Source of the DNA: VXYL01 sp965199875
Lineage (GTDB): Bacteria; Pseudomonadota; Gammaproteobacteria; Pseudomonadales; Azotimanducaceae
Direction of reading: 5' to 3'
Length of the DNA stretch: 64,000 nucleotides
Assembly (NCBI GenBank): GCA_965199875.1
Contig: OZ241346.1
Location: 1,302,001-1,366,000, forward strand
Within the stretch, counting starts at the first letter, position 1. Each line of letters starts with the position of its first letter. This document shows positions 1-8,191 of this stretch, in pieces. The position numbers and the translations under genes were made by a program. The notes beneath the pieces were generated by a model. It was not told the DNA's origin. It made no database searches and saw nothing but the letters and a program-made list of their open reading frames with translations.

Positions 1-63
1 AATCGCTTTGGGGCAAACTGCGCCAATCCACCCAATGACCAGTGAACGGAGGCACGTCACGAG

Positions 64-288
64 ATGGAGGAAAACAACGCCGAGCGGATGGACTTGAACG
101 CTCTCGAGGCCAAGGTCGACGAACTCATCGCCCTGTGCGACGGGCTGCTGCGCGACAACCAGGCGCTGCGCGAAGAGCGCAAGGCGTGGCAAGCGGAACG
201 AGACCGGCTGCGGCAGCAGAAAGACCAGGCGGACGGCAAGCTCGATGCCATGATCGGCCGCCTGAAGACCTTGGAAGACGAGTTTTGA
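64..288 (+). CDS. ZapB-like small coiled-coil protein (TIGR02449 type)
   Basis: The product is 74 residues and almost entirely one predicted coiled coil (leucine and charged heptads from about residue 10 to 72), with no membrane segment. Small proteins of this type (TIGR02449, ZapB-like) lie directly upstream of zapA in many gammaproteobacteria and are thought to act at the division ring. The ATG at 64 has a GGAGG ribosome site at 50-54. The stop codon overlaps the TTG start of the next gene, so the two are probably translationally coupled. The family call rests on length, coiled coil and position. Function in division is inferred from the zapA neighbour. Confidence 0.8.
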   Translation: MEENNAERMDLNALEAKVDELIALCDGLLRDNQALREERKAWQAERDRLRQQKDQADGKLDAMIGRLKTLEDEF

Positions 289-602
289 GCGACCTCGTCA
301 CCGTCGCCGTGCGGATACTCGGCAACGAGTATCCCATCCGCTGCCAAGAGGCGCAGGTCGAGGACTTGAAGGAGTCCGCCCGCCGCCTGGACGAGCGCTT
401 GCAGCGGATGCGCGACGACGGCAGCACCGAAACGCTGGACCGGCTGGCGGTCACCGCGGCGCTGAACCTCGCCTACGACCAGCTGCTGATGCAACGCCGC
501 ATGGACGCCGAGGCGCAGAACATCCACCTGCTGAACGAGCGCCTCGATCGCGCCATCGCGGAGTGCCGGCCAGGTTCCGACGAGACCGCCTCCGACGCTT
601 GA
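285..602 (+). CDS. zapA: Cell division protein ZapA
   Basis: ZapA binds FtsZ and bundles protofilaments at the division ring. The 105-residue product has the usual length and layout: an N-terminal beta-rich head with the motif VRILGNEYPIRC, then a long C-terminal helix that dimerises in the family. The start is a TTG at 285 that overlaps the TGA of the upstream gene. No other start gives the conserved N terminus, because in-frame sequence upstream is an antisense-like low-quality extension. It forms a two-gene unit with the ZapB-like gene. Confidence in the family is high; the TTG start is inferred from coupling and from the homologous N terminus. Confidence 0.88.
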   Translation: MSDLVTVAVRILGNEYPIRCQEAQVEDLKESARRLDERLQRMRDDGSTETLDRLAVTAALNLAYDQLLMQRRMDAEAQNIHLLNERLDRAIAECRPGSDETASDA

Positions 603-641
603 ACGCCGTCGGCCGAAACGACCCTACCTACCTAACCCTTG

Positions 642-667
642 GCGCCAGTAGCGCCAGTAGCGCCAGT
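642..667 (+). repeat. Short tandem repeat, 9-bp unit, about 2.9 copies
   Basis: The unit GCGCCAGTA occurs twice in full and a third time as GCGCCAGT, immediately downstream of zapA and upstream of a putative promoter. No function is evident. It is the only notable structure in the zapA-downstream gap besides the promoter. Confidence 0.85.
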
Positions 668-696
668 CTGCTTCGCCACTCGCACCGTTGGCACCG

Positions 697-705
697 TGCT
701 ATAGT
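697..705 (+). promoter_or_regulatory. Putative extended -10 promoter for the small membrane protein
   Basis: TGCTATAGT fits an extended -10 element (TG-n-TATAGT). It lies 28 bases before the GTG start of the next gene. No convincing -35 is visible, which is tolerable for extended -10 promoters. Confidence 0.4.
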
Positions 706-733
706 CGGCTCATTCAAAGTGCGCTGAACGATC

Positions 734-1000
734 GTGGACAACGGCAACCGAACCAGCTTGATCGCGTGGGTGCGCGACGTGGCCTTGGTCGTTGCCGTGG
801 TCGGTGCTGCGTGGGCCCTCAGCGGCACCATCAGCCGCGTCGAGGCCAAGGTGGACCACACCGCGTACCTCGTCGAGCGCAACGCCCAGGCGATCGAGCG
901 CAACGCCCAGGCCATCGCCAAGCTGCAGGAGTCCATGGCGTCGCTTGCCGGGCAGTACGCCGAACACATCCGACGCCACGACCAGCTGGCGAACCGCTAG
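734..1000 (+). CDS. Small single-pass membrane protein with coiled coil, unknown function
   Basis: The product is 88 residues: a short charged N terminus, one hydrophobic segment at about residues 14-31 (VALVVAVVGAAWALSG), then an amphipathic coiled coil with a short internal repeat (two copies of an ERNAQAI-type heptad). The pattern suggests a small inner-membrane protein with a cytoplasmic or periplasmic oligomerisation helix. I do not recognise a named family. The GTG start is chosen because it gives the clean N-in hydrophobic topology and follows a plausible -10 element by 28 bases. It stands alone between zapA and the convergent recG gene; about 160 bases follow before recG in which I see nothing. 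Confidence 0.65.
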   Translation: MDNGNRTSLIAWVRDVALVVAVVGAAWALSGTISRVEAKVDHTAYLVERNAQAIERNAQAIAKLQESMASLAGQYAEHIRRHDQLANR

Positions 1001-1159
1001 CCGCTCCAGCGCAGCGCCACCAGCGGCGACCTCCTCGAAGCCCGCGCCGAACCTGCCTCCCGCGAACGTTGCATCAGACGTCTACCAGCGGTACATCACC
1101 TGCGACGCCCGCACCAAGCCAAGCGGGCTCTACCCCAAAGTCGAGTCACGACGGAACAC

Positions 1160-3217
1160 TTAGACCGTGGCGTATTCCGCATCTCCCCAGGCCCAGGTGT
1201 CGACGATCCGCTGCGCGGTGGTTCGGTCTTCGGCGAGCAGCCGGTCGCCGATTGCCACCGCCTTCGGCAGCAGCGAGCGATCGGTCGAGAGATCCACCAG
1301 GCGGAACGTCTGTTCGCCGGTCTGCCGGGTGCCGAGAACATCCCCAGGGCCGCGCAGCTCCAAGTCCTTCTCGGCGATCTCGAAGCCGTCCCTGGTGTCG
1401 CGCAGAGTGCCCAGCCGATCCCTGGCCACGGCGGAAAGCGGCGGCTCGAACAGCAGAATGCACTCGCTGCGGCCGTCGCCGCGCCCCACCCGGCCGCGCA
1501 GCTGATGCAGCTGCGCCAGCCCAAGCCGTTCGGCGTTGTCGATGACCATCGCCGTGGCGTTGGGCACGTCGACGCCGACTTCGATCACCGTCGTGGCCAC
1601 CAGCACGTGGATGTCGCCGGCCTTGAAGGCAGCCATCGCGGCGCTCTTCTCCGCCGCCGGCAGGCGGCCGTGAACCAGGCCGAGGCGCAGTTCGCCAGGC
1701 AGCGCCGCGGTCAGTTCGGCGAAGGTGCTCTCAGCGGCGTTGAGGTTCGGCGCGTCTTCGGCGGCGTCCTCTTCGATCAGGGTACAAACCCAGTACGCCT
1801 GCCGTCCCGCGGCGCAGATCCGCGCCAGCCGGTCGACGACTTCGGCGCGTCGGCCCATGGCCACGAGGCGAGTGCGCACCGGGGTGCGGCCCGGCGGCAG
1901 CTCGTCGATGGTGGAGACGTCCATGTCGGCGTACAGGGCCATCGTCAGCGTGCGGGGAATCGGCGTCGCCGTCATCACCAGCTGATGCGGCAACCTGCCC
2001 TTGTCGCGCAGCTGCATGCGCTGGTGGACGCCGAATCGGTGCTGCTCGTCGATGATGGCCAGGGCCAGATTGTCGAACTCGATGCCGGCTTGGAACAGCG
2101 CGTGGGTGCCCACCACCACCTGGTCGCTTCCGTCGCGCAGCGCTGCCAGCCTGGCTCGGCGCTCCGCGGCGCCTTGGCGTCCGGTTACCAGGCCGACGCC
2201 GATGCCGAGCGGCGGCAGCCACTGGCCAAGGGTGTGGAAGTGCTGTTCGGCGAGTATCTCGGTGGGCGCCATCACCGCGGTCTGGCAGCCGTGTTCGGCG
2301 GCGCGAATGGCGGCGAAGGCGGCGACCACGGTCTTCCCCGAGCCGACATCGCCTTGCAGCAGCCGCATCATCGGGCGTTCGGAGGACAAGTCGTTCAGCA
2401 CTTCGGCGGCCACCCGCGCCTGCGCCCGGGTGAGGCGAAAGCCGAGCATGTCCAGCATCTTGCGCCCCAGCTGCTGCTTCGGCGGCAAGGCCAGCGTCGC
2501 CTGCGACTTCGCCAGCGACTGGCGGTGCTTCATCACAAGGTAGTGGCTGACCAGTTCGTCCATCGCCACCCGTCGCCGGGCAGCCTCCAGATTCGCCCGA
2601 TCCTCGCCCGGCGCATGCAGGAAGGCGATGGCGTCGAACAGGCTGGCGAACCGGCCGTCGGACAGACAGCTGAGCGGCACCCCCTCGCAGCGCGCCAGCG
2701 CCTTGGCGATCCAGCTGCCGATTCGGGCGGAACTCAAGCCCCCGGTGGCGCGATAGACCGGCACCAGGCTCGGCTCGAGGGGCGGCGGCTGCTCGGCGTG
2801 CAGGCGGTACTCCGGATGCACCATTTCCAGCCCCGTCGGCCCGGCTCGCGGCTCGCCGAAACAGCGCATCCACAGGCCCGGCTGCATGGCGGCCCGCTGC
2901 GCCGACGCGAAGTGGAAGAGGCGCATGGTCAGCGCGCCGCTGCCGTCGCTCAGCCGAACCACCAGCGAGCGGCGACGGCCGAACGCGACCGTGGCGTCGA
3001 CGATGCGCGCGGTGACGACGCACTCGGCACCGGCAGTCAACTCGTCGAGGGGTACCGAGCGGGTGCGGTCCTGATAGCGAAACGGCAAGTGCAGCAGCAG
3101 ATCGCCCAGGCTTTCGATGCCCAGCCGAGCGAGCTTCTCGGCGCTGCCCGGGCCGATGCCGGGAAGGCTTGCAACCGCTGCTTGGAGCTGCCGGACGCCC
3201 TCTCCCATCGAGCCCAT
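1160..3217 (-). CDS. recG: ATP-dependent DNA helicase RecG
   Basis: RecG remodels stalled replication forks and Holliday junctions. The 685-residue product has the expected length. An N-terminal wedge/OB region with a helix-hairpin-helix-like start (LPGIGPGSAEKLARLGI) is followed by helicase motif I GDVGSGKT near residue 290, the DExH-type motif DEQHRFG near 390, and the C-terminal helicase lobe ending in the conserved QxxGRxGRG region. An alternative ATG nine bases downstream at 3208 is equally possible. The gene lies 9 bases after spoT in the same direction, at the end of a yicC-gmk-rpoZ-spoT-recG run resembling the E. coli spoT locus, although no trmH-like gene sits between spoT and recG here. 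Confidence 0.97.
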   Translation of the reverse strand: MGSMGEGVRQLQAAVASLPGIGPGSAEKLARLGIESLGDLLLHLPFRYQDRTRSVPLDELTAGAECVVTARIVDATVAFGRRRSLVVRLSDGSGALTMRLFHFASAQRAAMQPGLWMRCFGEPRAGPTGLEMVHPEYRLHAEQPPPLEPSLVPVYRATGGLSSARIGSWIAKALARCEGVPLSCLSDGRFASLFDAIAFLHAPGEDRANLEAARRRVAMDELVSHYLVMKHRQSLAKSQATLALPPKQQLGRKMLDMLGFRLTRAQARVAAEVLNDLSSERPMMRLLQGDVGSGKTVVAAFAAIRAAEHGCQTAVMAPTEILAEQHFHTLGQWLPPLGIGVGLVTGRQGAAERRARLAALRDGSDQVVVGTHALFQAGIEFDNLALAIIDEQHRFGVHQRMQLRDKGRLPHQLVMTATPIPRTLTMALYADMDVSTIDELPPGRTPVRTRLVAMGRRAEVVDRLARICAAGRQAYWVCTLIEEDAAEDAPNLNAAESTFAELTAALPGELRLGLVHGRLPAAEKSAAMAAFKAGDIHVLVATTVIEVGVDVPNATAMVIDNAERLGLAQLHQLRGRVGRGDGRSECILLFEPPLSAVARDRLGTLRDTRDGFEIAEKDLELRGPGDVLGTRQTGEQTFRLVDLSTDRSLLPKAVAIGDRLLAEDRTTAQRIVDTWAWGDAEYATV

Positions 3218-3226
3218 CGACGGCGC

Positions 3227-5593
3227 TTAGTGTCCGGCGCGGTCCACCCGTTGCACGGCCGGATTGGCGCGCAGCCGCTGGCACACCCGAGCGAGATGTT
3301 CGGTATTTCTCACCGACAGTTCCAAGCGCACGCTGGCGAGTTCCGCGGAACGCTCGTGGACGGTGATGTTGTCGATGCCGGCATCCGCCGCGTTCACCGC
3401 CGCCGCCAACGAGGCGACGACTCCCTTGCGCCGCAGCACCGCGATGGACAGCGCCGCATCGAACTCGCCTTCGGTGCGTTCGGCCCAGCGCGCCGGAATG
3501 AGGTCGCGGGAGTCGCGGCGGCGCAGCTCCTGGACGTTCGGGCAGCTTTCGACATGCACCACGAAGCCGCGGCCCGGCGTGGTGTGGCCGACCACGTGGT
3601 CGCCGGGAACCGGCCGGCAGCAGCGTCCGTAGGTGATCACCAGCCCTTCGCTGCCGCGAATGGCCACCGGGCCGCCGCGTTCGAGGCCCACGGCCTGGTA
3701 CTCGGGATTGTCCGCGGCCAGCAGGCGCTGCGCCACGATGGTCGCCATCAGATTGCCGATGCCGATTTCCGCCAGCAGATCGTCGAGCTTGCGCACCCCG
3801 AACTCTCGGAACACCCGCCGCAGGCGGCGGAAGTCCAGCGCCTTCATGGACAGGTCGGCGTTCGCCAGCGAGCGGTCCAGGAGGCGTCTGCCCAGGCGCA
3901 CCGACTCGGAACGCCGCTGCTCCTTCAAGGTCTGGCGGATGCCAGCGCGGGCGCGCCCGGAGACCGAGAACGTCAGCCAGTCCGGATTCGGCGCCGCATG
4001 GGGCGCGGTGATGATCTCCACCGTCTGCCCGGACTCCAGCGGCTGCGACAGCGGCGCCATGGCGCGATCCACGCGGCAGCCGATGCAGTGGTTGCCGATG
4101 TCGGTATGCACGGCGTAGGCGAAGTCGATGGCGCAGGCGCCCTTGGGCAGTTCGAGAATCTCCCCTTGCGGGGTGAAGACGTACACCTCGTCGGGGAACA
4201 GGTCGGTCTTCAGGTTCTCGATGAACTCCAGCGAATTGCCGCCGCGCTGCTGCAAGTCCAGCAGGCCGGCCAGCCACTGGCGCACGCGGTCGTAGCTGCC
4301 GTGGCTGGTCTCGTTGTCGTACAGCCAGTGTCCGGCGATGCCGTTGTCCGCCACGGTGTCCATCTGGCGGGTGCGGATCTGCACGTCGATCGGTTCGCCC
4401 TGCATCCCTACCAAGGCGGTGTGCAGCGACTGGTAGCCGTTCGCCTTGGGGATGGCGATGTAGTCCTTGAAGCGGTTCGCCACCGGCTTGTAGAGGTTGT
4501 GCATCACGCCGAGCGCCCGGTAGCAGGTGTCCACCCGGTCAACCACCACGCGAAAGCCGAATCCGGCAACGATGTCGCCGAACGAGCGCCGCTGGTTCTT
4601 CATCTTGCGGTAGATGGAGTACAAGTGCGGCTGGCGCGCCGTCACTTCGGCGTCGATGCCTTCCCGGCGCAGACTCGCCTCGACGCCGCGCCGCAGCTCC
4701 TCGGTGCGCGCCGTGCGCTGGCCCGGCCCGCGTTGGTAGGCTCGGCGGATGCGGTCCGCGCGCAGCGGATAGAGCGCCTGGAAGGCCAGTTCTTCGAGTT
4801 CCACGCGCACCCAGTTCATGCCCAGCCGATTGGCGATGGGGGCGTAGAAGTCGAGGGTCTCTCTGGCTATTTGCAGACGCTTCTCGGGCGGCATCACGCC
4901 GATGGTGCGCATGTTGTGCAGGCGGTCGGCCAGTTTGACGACGATGACGCGCAGGTCGCGCGCCATCGCCATCGCCATCTTCTGCAGATTCTGCGCCTGC
5001 GCCTCGGCCCGGGACTTGTAGATGGCCGCCAGTTTGGAGACGCCGTCGACGATCTCGGCCACTTCTTCGCCGAAGCTGGCCGCCAGCGTCTCCTTGCTGC
5101 AGCGGGTGTCTTCGAGCACGTCGTGCATGACCGCGGCGACGATGGACTGGCAGTCCATGCGCATCGTCGCCAAGATGTGCGCGACGGCCAGCGGGTGGGT
5201 GATGTAGTGGTGGCCAGTGCGCCGGAACTGCCCGGCGTGGGCGGCCTCGGCAAAGGCGTAGGCGCGTTGGACGGTCTGCGCTTCGTGTTCGGGGAGGTAT
5301 TCGCGCAGCGCCGCCAGCAATTCGTCGATGGTGGCGGGAACGGCGGTCTGCGGCGCCGTGGCCTGGGCGCGCAGCTGCGCCTGGAAATAGCCCTCGATGC
5401 GAGGTTCTTGTTGGCGTGGCGCGTCGCGCTCGTCGTTCGCCTGGTTGTCGAACCGGCGCCGCCCCCCGGTGCGCTTGGCGGCGCGGCGGCCCTTCGCCGC
5501 TGGCCGGCGACGCGCCTCGTTGCCGCCGGCGACTGCCTCGGCTACGCCGTCGTCGGCCAAGTCCGGCGCATCATAGCTCGTCGTCTCGGTCAT
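3227..5593 (-). CDS. spoT: (p)ppGpp hydrolase/synthetase SpoT, probably hydrolase only
   Basis: SpoT degrades and in some species makes the alarmone (p)ppGpp. The 788-residue product has an N-terminal HD hydrolase domain (HPLAVA, then MHDVLEDT near residue 155), a RelA/SpoT nucleotidyltransferase domain (about 240-380), a TGS domain (about 410-470, FTPQGEILELPKGA) and a C-terminal ACT domain. In the synthetase domain the segment matching E. coli MDIYAFR reads VAGFGFR, so the aspartate equivalent to E. coli SpoT D259 is alanine, and EVQIRT reads DVQIRT. These changes predict loss of synthesis, while the HD motifs look intact. I chose ATG 5593 over a TTG at 5605. It overlaps the end of rpoZ by 23 bases, implying coupled translation. 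Confidence 0.95.
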   Translation of the reverse strand: MTETTSYDAPDLADDGVAEAVAGGNEARRRPAAKGRRAAKRTGGRRRFDNQANDERDAPRQQEPRIEGYFQAQLRAQATAPQTAVPATIDELLAALREYLPEHEAQTVQRAYAFAEAAHAGQFRRTGHHYITHPLAVAHILATMRMDCQSIVAAVMHDVLEDTRCSKETLAASFGEEVAEIVDGVSKLAAIYKSRAEAQAQNLQKMAMAMARDLRVIVVKLADRLHNMRTIGVMPPEKRLQIARETLDFYAPIANRLGMNWVRVELEELAFQALYPLRADRIRRAYQRGPGQRTARTEELRRGVEASLRREGIDAEVTARQPHLYSIYRKMKNQRRSFGDIVAGFGFRVVVDRVDTCYRALGVMHNLYKPVANRFKDYIAIPKANGYQSLHTALVGMQGEPIDVQIRTRQMDTVADNGIAGHWLYDNETSHGSYDRVRQWLAGLLDLQQRGGNSLEFIENLKTDLFPDEVYVFTPQGEILELPKGACAIDFAYAVHTDIGNHCIGCRVDRAMAPLSQPLESGQTVEIITAPHAAPNPDWLTFSVSGRARAGIRQTLKEQRRSESVRLGRRLLDRSLANADLSMKALDFRRLRRVFREFGVRKLDDLLAEIGIGNLMATIVAQRLLAADNPEYQAVGLERGGPVAIRGSEGLVITYGRCCRPVPGDHVVGHTTPGRGFVVHVESCPNVQELRRRDSRDLIPARWAERTEGEFDAALSIAVLRRKGVVASLAAAVNAADAGIDNITVHERSAELASVRLELSVRNTEHLARVCQRLRANPAVQRVDRAGH

Positions 5594-5855
5594 CCCCGTA
5601 GCCAAACGGCGTTTCCATTGCCGCTTCTTCCTGTTCCTGCTGCTGAATGCGCGCTTCCTCGGCTTCGAGAATCTCGTCCGTGACTTTGCCGGCGGCGATT
5701 TCGCGCAGCGCGATCACGGTGTTCTTGTCGTCTTCGTCGGGCACCAGCGCCTGGGCGCCGCGATGCATCTGCCGGGCGCGCTGGGTGGCGCGCCGCACCA
5801 GCGTGAAACGGTTGTCGACGTGTTCCAGGCAGTCCTCGACGGTAACGCGGGCCAT
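5571..5855 (-). CDS. rpoZ: DNA-directed RNA polymerase omega subunit
   Basis: Omega is the small RNA polymerase subunit that helps beta-prime fold and forms part of a ppGpp site in gammaproteobacteria. The 94-residue product begins MARVTVEDCLEHVDNRFTLV, the hallmark N terminus, and contains the KNTVIALREIAAGKV segment typical of the family. The acidic C-terminal tail is usual. It sits between gmk (53 bases upstream) and spoT (overlapping), the classic arrangement. The start ATG at 5855 is unambiguous from the conserved N terminus. Confidence 0.97.
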   Translation of the reverse strand: MARVTVEDCLEHVDNRFTLVRRATQRARQMHRGAQALVPDEDDKNTVIALREIAAGKVTDEILEAEEARIQQQEQEEAAMETPFGYGDDRDDEL

Positions 5856-5908
5856 AAGGTTCCTCGGCGGAATGTGTGCGTGGCCGGAGTCTACAGGGCG
5901 CGGGGCGC

Positions 5909-6592
5909 CTACGACAACAGTTCCGCCAGCAGCGCTGCGTGGTCTTGCCGCGGCGGTGGCTTGCCGGCGCGCACGGCATGGACGATTCGCCGGATGTCCG
6001 CCACCGCCTGGCGAAAATCGTCGTTGACGACGAGGTAGTCGAAGTCGATGTGGTGGGAGATGTCCTCCACGGCCTGCGCGGTGCGCTTGGCGATGACTTC
6101 CGGGCGATCCTGACCGCGCTCGGCAAGGCGCCTGGCCAGGGCCCGCCGGGAAGGCGGCAGCACGAAGATCGAAACGCAGTCGCGCCAGCGCCGCCGCACC
6201 TGCGCGGCGCCCTGCCAGTCGATTTCCAGAATGATGTCGCAGCCGGCGGCTATGGTTTCGTCCACCATGTGCCGAGCGGTGCCGTAGCAGTGACCGTAAA
6301 CGGTGGCCCACTCCAGGAACTCGCCGGCGCTGCGCATCCGGGCGAAGACGTCCGGCGTGACGAAGTGGTAGTCGACCGTGTCCACCTCGGCGGCGCGCCG
6401 GGGCCGGGTGGTGTGCGAGACGGACACCTTCAGCGAACGCTCGCTGCGCGTCAATTCTCTGATCAGGCTGGTCTTGCCAGCGCCGGAAGGCGCGGCGATG
6501 ACGAACAGGCGGGCCGGCAGGACGGCCCGGGAAGCCGGCCCGCTGGACGGCGACGAGCTGGCGGCCGCCTCCGGCTTCGCGCTGCCGTTCAC
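5909..6592 (-). CDS. gmk: Guanylate kinase
   Basis: Guanylate kinase converts GMP to GDP with ATP. The 227-residue protein has the P-loop APSGAGKTSL, the GMP-binding SHTTRPRRAAEVD and FLEWATVYGHCYGT segments, and EIDWQGAAQVR, all in the expected order. An N-terminal extension of about 25 residues rich in Ala and Ser precedes the conserved start, so the true start could be slightly inside. The GTG at 6592 overlaps the TAG of yicC by one base (TAGTG), which favours this start through coupling. It is followed by rpoZ and spoT, linking GTP supply and ppGpp genes in one transcript. Confidence 0.95.
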   Translation of the reverse strand: MNGSAKPEAAASSSPSSGPASRAVLPARLFVIAAPSGAGKTSLIRELTRSERSLKVSVSHTTRPRRAAEVDTVDYHFVTPDVFARMRSAGEFLEWATVYGHCYGTARHMVDETIAAGCDIILEIDWQGAAQVRRRWRDCVSIFVLPPSRRALARRLAERGQDRPEVIAKRTAQAVEDISHHIDFDYLVVNDDFRQAVADIRRIVHAVRAGKPPPRQDHAALLAELLS

Positions 6593-7431
6593 TACTCGAC
6601 GTTCTGCACTTGTTCGCGCGCCTGCTCGATGGCGACCTTCAGGTCCACCGCCAGACGAGCCGCCTCGGCCAGCGACGACTTCGCGGCCAAGGTGTTCGCT
6701 TCGCGATTGAGCTCCTGCATCAGGAAGTCCAGCCGCCGGCCGCACGACTCCTCGCCCTCCAAGCTGGCCCGGGCCGCGGCGATGTGGATGTCCAGCCGTT
6801 CGAGTTCCTCGGTGACGTCGGCCTTCTGCGCCAGCAGCGCGGCTTCCTGCTCCAGGCGGGACGACTCCAGCTGCGCCGCCAGCCGGCACACGCGCTCACG
6901 CAGCCGCGCAAAGTGCGCGTCGGCATGGTCCGTCATCAACTGCCGAATCCGCTTGCCGATCCGCTCGGTGCGCGCCAGGTGGTTGGCGATCAGCCGATGC
7001 AGCCCGGCGCCTTCTCGCCGTCGTTGCGCCAGCAGGTCGTCGAGGGCGGCGCCGAAGCAGGCCAAGGCGGTGGATTCGATCCGCGCGAGCTCGTCGGGGT
7101 CGTCTTCCAGCAGGCCGGGCCAGCGCAGCAAGGCGACCGGGTCGGCGATGGCGTTCACCGGCGCGCGCGCCGCGATTTCGCCCACCGCGGCCAACAGCCG
7201 GGTCAACGCGGCCTCGTTCAAGCGGGGGGCAACTCCATGCAGGCGCAGCGTCGCGTCCACCTTGCCGCGATGGAGGCGTCCGGCCGCTTGTTCGCGCAGC
7301 CGAGGTTCCAGCCCGCGCAGCTGCTCCGGCAGGCGAAAGGAGAGTTCAAGATAGCGATGGTTGACGGAGCGCAACTGCCACTCGACCCAGCCGTCGCTGG
7401 CTTGCCCGAATGCGGTCATGCTGGCAACCAT
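6592..7431 (-). CDS. YicC family endoribonuclease
   Basis: YicC-family proteins are endoribonucleases implicated in small-RNA and mRNA turnover. The 279-residue product begins MVASMTAFGQ, matching the family's conserved M-x-SMTAFG start, and ends in the C-terminal domain with the long helix (FLMQELNREANTLAAKS). Earlier in-frame starts exist up to 7539 but overlap the divergent rph gene and lack family similarity, so ATG 7431 is preferred. It leads the minus-strand run into gmk, whose start overlaps its stop. It is divergent from rph with only 43 bases between start codons. Confidence 0.93.
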   Translation of the reverse strand: MVASMTAFGQASDGWVEWQLRSVNHRYLELSFRLPEQLRGLEPRLREQAAGRLHRGKVDATLRLHGVAPRLNEAALTRLLAAVGEIAARAPVNAIADPVALLRWPGLLEDDPDELARIESTALACFGAALDDLLAQRRREGAGLHRLIANHLARTERIGKRIRQLMTDHADAHFARLRERVCRLAAQLESSRLEQEAALLAQKADVTEELERLDIHIAAARASLEGEESCGRRLDFLMQELNREANTLAAKSSLAEAARLAVDLKVAIEQAREQVQNVE

Positions 7432-7437
7432 GGGCGG

Positions 7438-7445
7438 ATTATAAT
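7438..7445. promoter_or_regulatory. Shared palindromic -10 between yicC and rph
   Basis: ATTATAAT reads as a perfect -10 hexamer on both strands in the 43-base gap. In the rph direction it would start RNA about 25 bases before the ATG, with an AGAGGA ribosome site. In the yicC direction the RNA would be nearly leaderless. No good -35 is visible on either side, so only the -10 is supported. Confidence 0.45.
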
Positions 7446-7474
7446 GCGCCACCGTTGACCTAGAGGACGCCGGC

Positions 7475-8191
7475 ATGAACTGGCGACGACCCAGCGGCCG
7501 AGCGGCGGACGAACCGCGCAGCGTCGCCATCACGCGCAACTACATCGGCCATGCCGCCGGCTCCGCGCTGATCGAGTTCGGCGACACCCGGGTGATCTGC
7601 ACGGCCAGCGTCGAACCGAGAGTGCCGCCGTTCATGCGCGGCCAAGGCCGCGGCTGGCTGACCGCCGAGTACGGCATGCTGCCCGGCGCCACGCACACGC
7701 GCGGCGAACGCGAGGCGACCAGGGGCAGGCAGAGCGGGCGCACGGTGGAGATCCAGCGCCTGATCGGCCGGTCGCTGCGCGCCGCGGTGGATCTGCGCAA
7801 GCTGGGCGAACGCACCATCAAGGTCGACTGCGACGTGCTGCAAGCAGACGGCGGCACGCGCACGGCCTCCGTCACCGGCGGCTGCGTGGCCCTCGCGGAC
7901 GCCCTTGGCAAATTGGCGCCGAACGCCCTGGTCGCGCTGGTGGCGTCGGTTTCGGTAGGCATCTACCGCGAGCGCTGCGTGCTCGACCTGGACTACGCCG
8001 AAGACTCCAAGGCGCAGACGGACATGAACGTGGTGATGCTGGACGGGCGCGGCTTCGTCGAAGTGCAGGGCACCGCGGAGGACGGCACGTTCGGCCGCGA
8101 CGCCCTGGGCGAACTGCTGGACCTGGCGGAAGCCGGCATCGACCGCTTGTTCCTCGCCCAGAAGGACGCCCTCGCCGCGGCCAGTCGATGA
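7475..8191 (+). CDS. rph: Ribonuclease PH
   Basis: RNase PH is a phosphorolytic 3'-to-5' exoribonuclease that trims tRNA 3' ends. The 238-residue product is full length and carries the family core: TRNYIGHAAGSALIEFG, the RGQGRGWLTAEYGMLP segment and the EIQRLIGRSLRAAVD motif, followed by the phosphate-binding core (DLDYAEDSKAQTDMNVVM). The ATG at 7475 follows an AGAGGA ribosome site. Its stop overlaps the pyrE start by 4 bases (ATGA), the common rph-pyrE arrangement. Confidence 0.97.
   Translation: MNWRRPSGRAADEPRSVAITRNYIGHAAGSALIEFGDTRVICTASVEPRVPPFMRGQGRGWLTAEYGMLPGATHTRGEREATRGRQSGRTVEIQRLIGRSLRAAVDLRKLGERTIKVDCDVLQADGGTRTASVTGGCVALADALGKLAPNALVALVASVSVGIYRERCVLDLDYAEDSKAQTDMNVVMLDGRGFVEVQGTAEDGTFGRDALGELLDLAEAGIDRLFLAQKDALAAASR

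Noticed and set aside
603..733. Possible 6S RNA downstream of zapA
   Set aside because: 6S RNA often follows zapA in gammaproteobacteria, but the gap is about 130 bases, shorter than the usual RNA, and I see no long imperfect hairpin.
1505..5683. A 1,392-codon open frame on the plus strand
   Set aside because: It is antisense to recG and spoT, with a biased Arg/His/Gln/Ala-rich composition from GC-rich antisense sequence; the minus-strand genes have clear families.
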